The notes beneath the pieces were generated by a model. It was not told where the DNA came from. It searched no databases and saw only the letters and a program-made list of their open reading frames with translations. The translations under genes and the position numbers were made by a program. 64,000 nucleotides of DNA from Catellatospora vulcania (GTDB lineage: Bacteria; Actinomycetota; Actinomycetes; Mycobacteriales; Micromonosporaceae), in NCBI RefSeq assembly GCF_009720385.1, contig NZ_ML769309.1, forward strand, positions 1-64,000, given 5' to 3'. Every line of letters begins with the position of its first letter. Positions within the stretch are counted from its first letter, which is position 1. Of the stretch, positions 5,633 to 13,510 are shown piece by piece.

Positions 5633-8470
5633 ATGTCCAGAATGCATCCACGTAGGCACATGACTCTATGGCGCGCGGCCGCTGCCGCGCTGCTGATGAC
5701 CGGGCCGGCCCTGACGGCCGTGGTCACCACCGCCGCCCCCGCGGCCGCGCACACCATCGACCCGACCAAGTTCCAGCAGGTCGAGATGGCCCGCGGTGTC
5801 GCCGAGATGGGCGAGCCGATGTCGCTGGCCGTGCTGCCGGACCTGTCCGTGCTGCACACCGCCCGCAACGGCACGCTGCGCCGCACCAACGCCGCCGGAA
5901 CCACGTCCGTGATCGGCACCATCCCCGTGTACCAGCACGACGAGGAGGGCCTGCAGGGCGTCGGCGTCGACCCGGGCTTCGCCACGAACCGCTACATCTA
6001 CCTCTACTTCGCGCCGCCGCTGTCGACCCCGACCGGCGACGCACCCGCGACCGGCACCAGCTGGACCCAGTGGCAGGGCGTCAACCGGCTGGCCCGGTTC
6101 ACCCTCAACGCCGACTTCACGGTGAACATGGGCAGCCAGGTCAACGTGCTGGACGTGCCCGCCGACCGGGGCCTGTGCTGCCACGTCGGCGGTGACATCG
6201 ACTTCGACGCCGCGGGCAACCTCTACCTGTCCACCGGCGACGACTCGAACCCGTTCTCCTCCGACGGGTACGCGCCGCTGGACGAGCGCACCGACCGCAA
6301 CCCGGCCTACGACGCGCAGCGCTCGGCGGGCAACACCAACGACCTGCGCGGCAAGATCCTGCGGATCAAGGTGAACGCCAACGGGTCGTACTCGATCCCG
6401 TCGGGCAACCTGTTCGCGCCCGGCACGGCGCAGACCCGGTCCGAGATCTACGCGATGGGCTTCCGCAACCCGTTCCGGATGAGTGTCGACAAGGCTACCG
6501 GCGTCGTGTACGTCGGCGACTACGGTCCGGACGCGGGCACCACCAACGCCAACCGGGGCCCCAGCGGCCAGGTCGAGTTCAACCGGATCACCTCGGCCGG
6601 CAACTACGGCTGGCCGTACTGCACCGGTGCGAACACCAGCACCGAGACCTACAACGAGTGGAACTTCGCGACCGCGTCCACCGGGCCGAAGTTCAACTGC
6701 ACCGGCGGCCCGACGAACAACTCGTTCCGCAACACGGGCCTGTCCACGCTGCCCCCGGCCCGCGCGGCCTGGATCAAGTACGGCGGTGACAGCGGCACGC
6801 CGACCGAGTTCGGCGGCGGCTCCGAGTCCCCGATGGGCGGCCCGGTCTACCGGTACAACGCCTCGTCGACCTCGACCGTGAAGTTCCCGCAGGACATGGA
6901 CGGGCAGTTCTTCGCCACCGAGTTCGGCCGCGGCTGGATCAAGCCGATCCACGTCAACGCCGACGGCTCCCGCGGCACGATCGACGCGTTCCCGTGGACC
7001 GGCAAGCAGGTCATGGACTCGGCGTTCGGGCCCGACGGCGCGCTGTACGTGCTCGACTACGGCACCGGCTACTTCAACGGCGACGCCAACTCGGCGCTGT
7101 ACCGCTTCGAGTACATCGGCACCGGCAACCGCGCCCCGATCGCCAACGCCGGCGCCACCCCGACGGCGGGGGCTGCCCCGCTGGTGGTGCAGTTCTCGTC
7201 GGCCGGGTCGTCCGATCCGGAGGGCGGCGCGCTGACCTACTCGTGGGCGTTCGGCGACGGCACGACCTCGACGGCGGCCAACCCGAGCAAGACGTACACG
7301 ACCAACGGCACGTACACCGCGACGCTGACGGTGCGCGACCCGCAGGGCGCCACCGGCGGCGACTCGGTCGTCATCACGGTCGGCAACACCCCGCCCGCGG
7401 TGACCATCAACAGCCCCGGCAACGGCCAGCTGTTCGCCTTCGGCGACACGGTCAGCTACTCGCTGACGGTGACCGACCCGGGCGACGGCACGATCGACTG
7501 CGCGCGGGTGAAGCTGACCTACGTGCTCGGCCACGACCAGCACGGACACCAGATCACCTCGAAGAACGGCTGCTCGGGCACCATCACCATCCCGGTCGAC
7601 GGCGAGCACGACGACGCCGCCAACATCTTCGCGATCTTCGACGCGGAGTACACCGACAACCAGGGCCTGACCACGCACACGCAGCACACGCTGCAGCCCC
7701 GGCACCGGCAGGCCGAGCACTTCGGCACCTCGTCGGGCATCAACACGTTCACCAAGGCCACCGCCGAGGGCGGCAAGACCGTCGGTGACATCAACAACGG
7801 GGACTGGATCTCGTTCACGCCGTACCGGCTGAGCAACGCCACCAACTTCACTGCCCGGGTGTCTTCCGGCGGCGTCGGCGGCACGCTGCAGATCCGGTCC
7901 GGGTCGGCCACCGGCGCCGTGCTCGGCTCGGCCACCGTCCCGGTGACCGGCGGCTGGGAGACGTTCGCGACGGTCAGCGGCACCATCACCGGTGCGCCGA
8001 ACAGCACCACGCCGCTGTTCCTGACCTTCAGCGGCGGCGCCGGGGCGCTGTTCGACCTGGACTCGTTCACGTTCACCACGGCCGCGGGCGTCGGCCCGAT
8101 CAAGGGCCTGGCGGGCAAGTGCCTGGATGTGCGCAGCGGGGCCACGGCCGACGGCACGCAGATCCAGATCTACACCTGCAACGGCACCGGTTCGCAGACC
8201 TGGACGCGTAACGGCCAGACCCTGCGGGCATTCGGCAAGTGCCTGGACATCGCCGGTGGCGCGAGCGCCGACGGCACCAAGATCCAGCTCTACACCTGCA
8301 ACGGCTCGGGCGCGCAGAACTGGACCTACCAGGCGTCCGACCAGACGCTGCGCAACCCGCAGACGGCCAAGTGCCTGGACGTGTCGGGCAACAACTCCGC
8401 CGACAGCACCATCGTCCACCTGTGGACGTGCACCGCGAACGCCGCGAACCAGAAGTGGACCCTGCCCTGA
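5633..8470 (+). CDS. Secreted PQQ-type sugar dehydrogenase with PKD, CBM6-like and ricin lectin domains
   Basis: A 945-residue exported modular enzyme. After a signal peptide (to about residue 40, APAAAHT) comes a glucose/sorbosone dehydrogenase-type beta-propeller (about 45-490; motifs HDEEGLQGVGVDPGF, GGDIDFDAAGNLYLSTGD, LRGKILRI, YAMGFRNPFRM). A PKD domain follows (about 500-585, SSDPEGGALTYSWAFGDGTTS), then a linking beta domain, a CBM6-like module (about 690-790, QAEHF...NNGDWISF...FDLDSFTF) and a ricin B lectin beta-trefoil (about 800-945, repeated KCLDV..QIYTCNG..QTW). It probably oxidises a sugar or polysaccharide end outside the cell while bound to it; cofactor and substrate are inference. 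GGAAGGG precedes the ATG by about ten bases. Confidence 0.88.
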   Translation: MSRMHPRRHMTLWRAAAAALLMTGPALTAVVTTAAPAAAHTIDPTKFQQVEMARGVAEMGEPMSLAVLPDLSVLHTARNGTLRRTNAAGTTSVIGTIPVYQHDEEGLQGVGVDPGFATNRYIYLYFAPPLSTPTGDAPATGTSWTQWQGVNRLARFTLNADFTVNMGSQVNVLDVPADRGLCCHVGGDIDFDAAGNLYLSTGDDSNPFSSDGYAPLDERTDRNPAYDAQRSAGNTNDLRGKILRIKVNANGSYSIPSGNLFAPGTAQTRSEIYAMGFRNPFRMSVDKATGVVYVGDYGPDAGTTNANRGPSGQVEFNRITSAGNYGWPYCTGANTSTETYNEWNFATASTGPKFNCTGGPTNNSFRNTGLSTLPPARAAWIKYGGDSGTPTEFGGGSESPMGGPVYRYNASSTSTVKFPQDMDGQFFATEFGRGWIKPIHVNADGSRGTIDAFPWTGKQVMDSAFGPDGALYVLDYGTGYFNGDANSALYRFEYIGTGNRAPIANAGATPTAGAAPLVVQFSSAGSSDPEGGALTYSWAFGDGTTSTAANPSKTYTTNGTYTATLTVRDPQGATGGDSVVITVGNTPPAVTINSPGNGQLFAFGDTVSYSLTVTDPGDGTIDCARVKLTYVLGHDQHGHQITSKNGCSGTITIPVDGEHDDAANIFAIFDAEYTDNQGLTTHTQHTLQPRHRQAEHFGTSSGINTFTKATAEGGKTVGDINNGDWISFTPYRLSNATNFTARVSSGGVGGTLQIRSGSATGAVLGSATVPVTGGWETFATVSGTITGAPNSTTPLFLTFSGGAGALFDLDSFTFTTAAGVGPIKGLAGKCLDVRSGATADGTQIQIYTCNGTGSQTWTRNGQTLRAFGKCLDIAGGASADGTKIQLYTCNGSGAQNWTYQASDQTLRNPQTAKCLDVSGNNSADSTIVHLWTCTANAANQKWTLP

Positions 8471-8477
8471 TCGACCA

Positions 8478-8509
8478 GGTCCGGGCGGGCAGCCCCGCCC
8501 GCCCGGACC
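8478..8509 (+). terminator. GC hairpin between the two lectin-tailed genes
   Basis: GGTCCGGGCGGGC (8478-8490) pairs exactly with GCCCGCCCGGACC (8497-8509) over a six-base loop, just after the dehydrogenase stop and 28 bases before the next start. It may terminate or attenuate transcription between the two genes. Confidence 0.7.
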
Positions 8510-8536
8510 GTTTCCGTCCGTGAAAGGAGCACCACC

Positions 8537-10633
8537 GTGCGAATCCTCCGACCCGTGCTCGGTGCGGCAGCCGCCGCGCTGACCGTGGTGGCCATGACCG
8601 CCTGCCCGGCGGCGGCCGCCGACGCCCCGTACGACGTGCTGGTCTTCTCCAAGACCGCCGGCTTCCGGCACGACTCCATCGCCGTGGGCACCCAGGCCAT
8701 CCGTGACCTGGGCGCGGCCAACAACTTCACCGTCACCGCCACCGAGGACGCGGCCCAGTTCAACGCCGCCAACCTGGCCCAGTACGAGGCCGTGGTGTTC
8801 CTCAACACCACCGGTGACGTGCTCGACGCCACCCAGCAGACGGCGTTCGAGAACTACATCCGCTCCGGCAAGGGCTACGTCGGCGTGCACGCCGCCTCCG
8901 ACACCGAGTACTCCTGGCCCTGGTACGGCAACCTGGTCGGCGCGTGGTTCGCCTCGCACCCGGCGATCCAGCAGGCCAATGTCAAGGTCGAGGACCGCGG
9001 TCACGCCGCGACCGGGCACCTGCCGCAGACCTGGACCCGCACCGACGAGTGGTACAACTACCAGACCAACGCCCGGTCCACCGCGAAGGTGCTGGCCACC
9101 CTGGACGAGTCGTCGTACAGCGGCGGCGGCATGGGCGCCGACCACCCGCACGCCTGGTGCAAGGCGTACGACGGCGGCCGGTCCTTCTACACCGGCGGCG
9201 GCCACACCCAGGCCTCCTACAGCGAGGCCAACTTCCGCAACCACCTGCTCGGCGGCATCCGGTACGCGTCCGGGCGCAGCAAGGCCGACTGCCGCCCCGA
9301 GACCGGCTACTCGCCGATCTTCAACGGCTCGACCACGGGCTGGTCGCAGGCCGGTCCCGGCAGCCTAACCAACGCCGACGCCACGCTGACCACGGTCGGC
9401 GGCATGGGCCTGTACTGGTACAGCGCCAAGCAGTACACCTCGTACTCGCTCAAGCTGGACTGGAAGCTCACCGGCGACTCCAACTCGGGCGTGTTCATCG
9501 GCTTCCCGCCGTCGACCGACCCGTGGTCGGCGGTCAACAACGGCTACGAGATCCAGATCGACGCCACCGACAGCGCCGACCGCACCACCGGCTCGGTGTA
9601 CACGTTCCAGTCGGCCAACATCGCCGCCCGCGACGCGGCGCTCAACGCGGCAGGCGAGTGGAACACCTACGAGCTGCTGGTCGAGGGCGAGCGGCTGCGC
9701 ATCTACCTCAACGGCGTGCTGATCAACGACTTCACCAACACCAACCCGGTGCGCAGCCTGGCCGGGCACATCGGCATCCAGAACCACGGGGCGGGCGACA
9801 CCGCCGCGTTCCGCAACATCCGGATCAAGGAACTGGGCACGCCGCCGGTCGGCGACGTGACCGTGCAGGCCGAGTCGTTCAGCAGCCAGAGCGGCGTGCA
9901 GGCGTTCACCAAGGCGGGCGCGAACAACGGCCAGACGCTGGGCTACATCGAGCCGGGCGACTGGGCGGCGTACAACGGCGTCAACGTCGGCGGCGCGACC
10001 ACCTTCCGGGCGCGCGTCGTGTCCGGCGGGGCCGGTGGCGGCATCCAGGTGCGCACCGGGTCCACCACCGGGCCGATCCTCGGCACGGTCGCGGTGCCCA
10101 ACACGGGCAGCTGGAGCACGTACGCCAACGTGCAGACCACGCTGACCGGGGTGCCCGCGGGCAACCAGAACGTGTACCTGACCTTCACCGGGACCGGCAC
10201 CGGCCTGTTCGACGTCGACGACTTCACCTTCGTGAAGACGGCCACGCCGGGCGTCGGGCCGATCAAGGGCCTGGCGGGCAAGTGCCTGGACGTGCGCAGC
10301 AGCGGCACCGCCGACGGCACGCAGATCCAGATCTACACCTGCAACAGCTCCACGGCCCAGACCTGGACCCGCAACGGCCAGACGCTGCGGGCGCTGGGCA
10401 AGTGCCTGGACATCTCCGGCGGCGGCAGCGCCGACGGGACCAAGATCCAGCTGTGGACCTGCAACGGCTCCGGCGCCCAGAACTGGACTTACCAGTCCTC
10501 GGACCAGACGCTGCGCAACCCGCAGTCAGGCAAGTGCCTGGACGTGTCGGGCAACAACTCCGCCGACAGCACCATCGTCCACCTGTGGACGTGCGTCGCG
10601 AACGCCGCCAACCAGAAGTGGATCCTGCCGTAA
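8537..10633 (+). CDS. Secreted ThuA-DUF1080 protein with CBM6-like and ricin lectin domains
   Basis: A 698-residue exported protein starting at GTG with AAAGGAG eight bases upstream. A signal peptide ends near residue 28. Residues 30-245 are a ThuA-like domain (VLVFSKTAGFRHDSI, YVGVHAASDTEYSW, HPHAWCKAYDGGRSFYTGGGHT), the glutamine-amidotransferase-like fold of trehalose-utilisation proteins. Residues 255-435 are DUF1080, a concanavalin-like domain now linked to 3-keto-disaccharide hydrolysis (FNGSTTGW, SNSGVFIGF, NGYEIQIDATD, AGHIGIQNHG). A CBM6-like module and a ricin B trefoil finish it and are nearly identical to those of the preceding gene. ThuA, DUF1080 and a sugar dehydrogenase together hint at extracellular keto-sugar chemistry; this is inference. 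Confidence 0.88.
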   Translation: MRILRPVLGAAAAALTVVAMTACPAAAADAPYDVLVFSKTAGFRHDSIAVGTQAIRDLGAANNFTVTATEDAAQFNAANLAQYEAVVFLNTTGDVLDATQQTAFENYIRSGKGYVGVHAASDTEYSWPWYGNLVGAWFASHPAIQQANVKVEDRGHAATGHLPQTWTRTDEWYNYQTNARSTAKVLATLDESSYSGGGMGADHPHAWCKAYDGGRSFYTGGGHTQASYSEANFRNHLLGGIRYASGRSKADCRPETGYSPIFNGSTTGWSQAGPGSLTNADATLTTVGGMGLYWYSAKQYTSYSLKLDWKLTGDSNSGVFIGFPPSTDPWSAVNNGYEIQIDATDSADRTTGSVYTFQSANIAARDAALNAAGEWNTYELLVEGERLRIYLNGVLINDFTNTNPVRSLAGHIGIQNHGAGDTAAFRNIRIKELGTPPVGDVTVQAESFSSQSGVQAFTKAGANNGQTLGYIEPGDWAAYNGVNVGGATTFRARVVSGGAGGGIQVRTGSTTGPILGTVAVPNTGSWSTYANVQTTLTGVPAGNQNVYLTFTGTGTGLFDVDDFTFVKTATPGVGPIKGLAGKCLDVRSSGTADGTQIQIYTCNSSTAQTWTRNGQTLRALGKCLDISGGGSADGTKIQLWTCNGSGAQNWTYQSSDQTLRNPQSGKCLDVSGNNSADSTIVHLWTCVANAANQKWILP

Positions 10634-10639
10634 CGAGCG

Positions 10640-10678
10640 GAGCGGCGGGCCGTCACCATGCCTGGCGGCCCGCCGCTC
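10640..10678 (+). terminator. Hairpin terminator after the ThuA-DUF1080 gene
   Basis: GAGCGGCGGGCC (10640-10651) is the exact reverse complement of GGCCCGCCGCTC (10667-10678), with a 15-base loop, seven bases after the stop. Confidence 0.75.
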
Positions 10679-10722
10679 ATATCCCGTTGCGGCACCGCGG
10701 CTCCGGTGCGATCATCAGCGCC

Positions 10723-10767
10723 ATGATCTCCTTCGTACGAAAGGGCGCGCACGCCCTCGCGGCATGA
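10723..10767 (+). CDS. Possible 14-residue leader peptide overlapping the next start
   Basis: ATG at 10723 opens MISFVRKGAHALAA, whose TGA stop (10765-10767) overlaps the ATG of the next gene as ATGA. Upstream, GATCAT lies seven bases before this ATG, the spacing of leaderless starts elsewhere in the window, whereas the main gene has no ribosome-binding site of its own. Translational coupling is therefore plausible. It could equally be a chance open frame. Confidence 0.35.
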   Translation: MISFVRKGAHALAA

Positions 10768-11537
10768 CCGCCCCGCGGCACGAACGTGCCGCCGACTGGA
10801 ACCGCGCCGCCGCTGTCCGCGATGAATGGCTGGGCTTCGGCACCGCCTGCGGATCGACCGGCCACGCAGCCGCCGAGCAGGCCGTCACGGATCTCTACCG
10901 GAGGCTCGGCCGTCCCCGACCCGAGTTCGTGTGGGTCCGTTCTCCGCGGGAAGCCCAACCGCTGGTCCAGCACCTGCCGACGTTGCAGGACCTGCACACC
11001 TGGGTGACCCAACCTCCGCCCGGCCGCCGCCCGCCGCTGGCCAGTGACCTGGCCGCGTCGCTGGCCAGGATGCGCGGAGCCATGGACGACAGGATCATCC
11101 CGCCGCTGTCCGACCCCAAGCCGCCCAAGCGCGAAAAGGGCCGGCCCTGGCCGAACCAGACCGTGGAAGCAGCGCTGGCGTACGGCATCCCGTTCGTCGA
11201 CATCGTGCGCCGCCACGTGCGCGACGCCCTCTTCACCTCGCTCGCCGACGGGTTCTACCTGCCCGGCAAGCGGCTGCTGGGCACACCGGGGCCGGTCTGC
11301 TGGTACGGCCAGCAGGAGGCGCACTGGATCGCCTACTACGAGGTATGGCGGCGACTCGGTCTGGCGGCCTACGGCTCCGCATTGGACGCCGAACTCGACA
11401 CCTGGCAGGCGCTCGCCCGCTCGGCCGGCTGGTTCTGGCCCGACGAGACGCGCTGCGTCATCTCCGCCCGCCCGGTCCGCGGCGCCACCTTCGCCGACGG
11501 CTGGTCCATCACCCCGTCCCCCGCCACCACAGGCTGA
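10764..11537 (+). CDS. Uncharacterised cytoplasmic protein, DUF6745-like
   Basis: A 257-residue soluble protein with no signal peptide or membrane helix. Motifs include FVWVRSPREA, WYGQQEAHWIAYYEVWRRLGL and, near the end, GWFWPDETRCVISARPVRG. The closing pattern (aromatic-rich GWxWP, then CVISxRP) resembles actinobacterial proteins filed under DUF6745, but this is from memory and tentative. Function is unknown. The start overlaps the stop of a possible 14-residue leader. It converges with the gene ending at 11665, and a 60-base paired palindrome lies between them. Confidence 0.72.
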   Translation: MTAPRHERAADWNRAAAVRDEWLGFGTACGSTGHAAAEQAVTDLYRRLGRPRPEFVWVRSPREAQPLVQHLPTLQDLHTWVTQPPPGRRPPLASDLAASLARMRGAMDDRIIPPLSDPKPPKREKGRPWPNQTVEAALAYGIPFVDIVRRHVRDALFTSLADGFYLPGKRLLGTPGPVCWYGQQEAHWIAYYEVWRRLGLAAYGSALDAELDTWQALARSAGWFWPDETRCVISARPVRGATFADGWSITPSPATTG

Positions 11538-11594
11538 CCCGCGCACCCCGACGCGTCCGCCGCCACGGGGGCAGGCGGTCGCGTCCTCCGCGCG

Positions 11595-11654
11595 GCAGTT
11601 TCGGGGAAACTGCGGGAATCGCCGGGTCGGCGGCTGCAGTTTCCCCGAAACTGC
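11595..11654. repeat. 60-bp paired-palindrome element, copy 1
   Basis: Two inverted copies of a 19-base near-palindrome: GCAGTTTCGGGGAAACTGC at 11595-11613 and its exact reverse complement at 11636-11654, separated by 22 bases. Each copy can fold alone (GCAGTTTC/GAAACTGC) or the two can pair with each other. It sits between convergent gene ends. A second element with the same geometry is at 55836-55895. Confidence 0.85.
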
Positions 11655-11664
11655 AGCCTTCCGG

Positions 11665-12843
11665 CTACCAGGGTTGGCGGGTCACGCCGGGCAGGTCGGG
11701 TACGGCGGAGCGGTTCTCGGCGGCGAGGATGGTCAGCACCTGCACGGCCTCGTCGAGGGTGGCGTATTTGCCGGTCGACGTGGCGTCCTCGGGGTGCGGG
11801 GTCTCCAGCCAGAGACCGCCCTGCTCGCGCCGCATCTGCACGACGGACTCCGACGCGCTGACCGCGCACAGCCAGGAATTCGTCCGCGTCGGCAGGCGGC
11901 GCAGCGTGTCCAGGACCTCGGGCAGCACCATAGGCACGGCAGGGAACGCCCTCGGGCCGCTCGGCATGCTCTCGAAGGTCACTTCGAGCTGTCCCGGCTC
12001 GTCGGGCGTCTGCGGGTCGTCGCCGCCGCGCAGCAGCCGCAGCCCGTCGAAACGGCCCACGCTGCGGCCGTCGTCGCTGACCAGCCGGGATCGCTCCCGG
12101 CGCAGTTCCACCGACCGCCCGTTCTGCTCGACGCGCACCGTCACGTCGGCGGGCAGCCAGGGCAGTTCGAGCAGGGCGAGCGCCGTGGCGGTCATCGTCG
12201 GCGGGAGATTCAGCCGCCCCTTCGTCACCTGCACCGCGACCTCGGGCTCGGCCGGGTCGTACGGGGCGTACGCGGCCATCCGGCCGTGGCGGCGGCGCGC
12301 CCAGCCGACCCGCACGTGGATGCGCTGACCGGCCGACCCGCTCCAGTCGACCTGGAGGCCTTCGGCGCGCAGCGCGGCGGCGACCTCCTCGCCGATCTCC
12401 GCGGTCGGCGGCTGCCCGAGCGGGCCGTACGCCAGGTACAGCCCGCCGCCCTCGGCGCAGCGTTCGGCGTCCTGCTGGTGGTAGAACACGTAGCCGCGGG
12501 CCGGCATGGCGTCGAGCACCTCGTCGCCGATCTCGGCGACGCCGCAGTTCTGGCAGCAGGCGAAGTCTTCCCGCGCCACGATCCCAGCGGCGTCGAGCGC
12601 CCGGAACGCGTCGGTGAGCCGGTCGCTGTCGGTGCGCGCGGGCCAGGTCTGCTGTGCGTCGAGGTGCGCGGCGAAGGCCGGTCCGACGAGCTCCCACGCC
12701 AGGGCCTGCAACGCGGCGGGGTCGGCCTCGCCTTCCAGGCATTCCACGGTGTCCTCGACGATCGCGGCGCACGCGCGGTCGCCTCGTGCCACCAGCTTGT
12801 TCACGTTGTCGGACGCGATCCGCCGAACTTGCTCACTCTGCAC
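11665..12843 (-). CDS. Uncharacterised DUF6891-like protein
   Basis: The 392-residue product has a central motif FACCQNCGVAEIGDEVLDAMPARGYVF followed by YHQQDAERCAEGGGLYLAYG, which I associate with DUF6891-type actinobacterial proteins; the assignment is from memory. The CxxCG could bind metal. The rest is a mix of alpha/beta sequence without export signals. Although the frame has a GTG at 12852, the GTG at 12843 is preferred: TACGGT (minus strand, plus bases 12851-12856) stands seven bases before it, a leaderless arrangement common in this window, and the upstream GTG would fall inside that -10 box. It is divergent from the TetR gene at 12935. Confidence 0.75.
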   Translation of the reverse strand: MQSEQVRRIASDNVNKLVARGDRACAAIVEDTVECLEGEADPAALQALAWELVGPAFAAHLDAQQTWPARTDSDRLTDAFRALDAAGIVAREDFACCQNCGVAEIGDEVLDAMPARGYVFYHQQDAERCAEGGGLYLAYGPLGQPPTAEIGEEVAAALRAEGLQVDWSGSAGQRIHVRVGWARRRHGRMAAYAPYDPAEPEVAVQVTKGRLNLPPTMTATALALLELPWLPADVTVRVEQNGRSVELRRERSRLVSDDGRSVGRFDGLRLLRGGDDPQTPDEPGQLEVTFESMPSGPRAFPAVPMVLPEVLDTLRRLPTRTNSWLCAVSASESVVQMRREQGGLWLETPHPEDATSTGKYATLDEAVQVLTILAAENRSAVPDLPGVTRQPW

Positions 12844-12898
12844 GGGTGGCACCGTAGCAGCGCCTTCCGCCCGCGCGGACCGGCGTCCGGACGGGGTC

Positions 12899-12935
12899 TT
12901 GTCTACACCGTAGACTTAGGTCTACGGTGTAGACA
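12899..12935 (+). promoter_or_regulatory. TetR operator containing a leaderless promoter
   Basis: A perfect inverted repeat with 16-bp arms, TGTCTACACCGTAGAC (12900-12915) and GTCTACGGTGTAGACA (12920-12935), has a four-base centre and ends on the A of the TetR start codon. Within it, TTGTCT (12899-12904) and TACGGT (12923-12928) form a promoter with an 18-bp spacer, placing the transcript start at about the ATG. Repressor binding would cover -35, -10 and start codon together. Confidence 0.85.
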
Positions 12936-13510
12936 TGAGCGCGACTGCAGAACGTCTGGTGGGGATCGCCCGGGAGATCCTGCTCGCCGAAGGCGCTGCC
13001 GCCGTGAGCATGCGGCGGGTGGCGACGGCGGCCGGAGTCACCCCGATGACCATCTACCGGCACTTCGCCAACCGCGAGGCACTCCTGTCGACCATCGCCG
13101 ACGCCAGCTTCGCCGAGATCGCCGCGCGCTGGGCCGCCCGGCCCCCGGCGGCCGGGTTCGACGCGCGGGTGGCCGAACTGCTCGACGACCATCTCGACTT
13201 CGCACTCGGCCAGCCGCACCTGTACGACTTCGTGTTCACCGACCCGCGCGAGGGCGCACGCCGCTGGCCGGAGGACTTCCGTGCCGGCGGGTCGCCGTCC
13301 ATGAACCTCGTCGCCGCAGCCCTGACCACGGGCATCGGCCAGGGCGTGCTGCGGGACCAGGACGTGTGGCCGCTGGCGCTGACCGTCGCCGCTCTGATCC
13401 ACGGCCTGGTCCAGCTGTTCCGGGGCAGCCGGATCGACCTGCCGGAGCAGGACTTCCGTTCACTGGTACATCAACTCGTCGGAAAGGTGCTCGATGGCAA
13501 CCGCGCTTGA
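12935..13510 (+). CDS. TetR-family transcriptional repressor
   Basis: A 191-residue regulator. The N-terminal helix-turn-helix is typical: EILLAEGAAAVSMRRVATAAGVTPMTIYRHFANREALLSTIAD (about residues 10-53). The ligand-binding C-terminal domain contains HLYDFVFTDPREGARRW, seen in TetR_C domains of the WHG type. The gene begins inside its own perfect operator and has no ribosome-binding site, so it is probably translated from a leaderless transcript and autorepressed. Its 3' end overlaps the next gene by 17 bases, so the two should be co-transcribed and the apolipoprotein-acyltransferase-like enzyme is the likely regulated function. Confidence 0.92.
   Translation: MSATAERLVGIAREILLAEGAAAVSMRRVATAAGVTPMTIYRHFANREALLSTIADASFAEIAARWAARPPAAGFDARVAELLDDHLDFALGQPHLYDFVFTDPREGARRWPEDFRAGGSPSMNLVAAALTTGIGQGVLRDQDVWPLALTVAALIHGLVQLFRGSRIDLPEQDFRSLVHQLVGKVLDGNRA

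Noticed and set aside
5666-9244. 1192-codon open frame on the minus strand
   Set aside because: It is antisense to two clearly real secreted enzymes, has Gly/Arg/Val-rich low-information sequence and no domain; long antisense frames are expected at this GC content.
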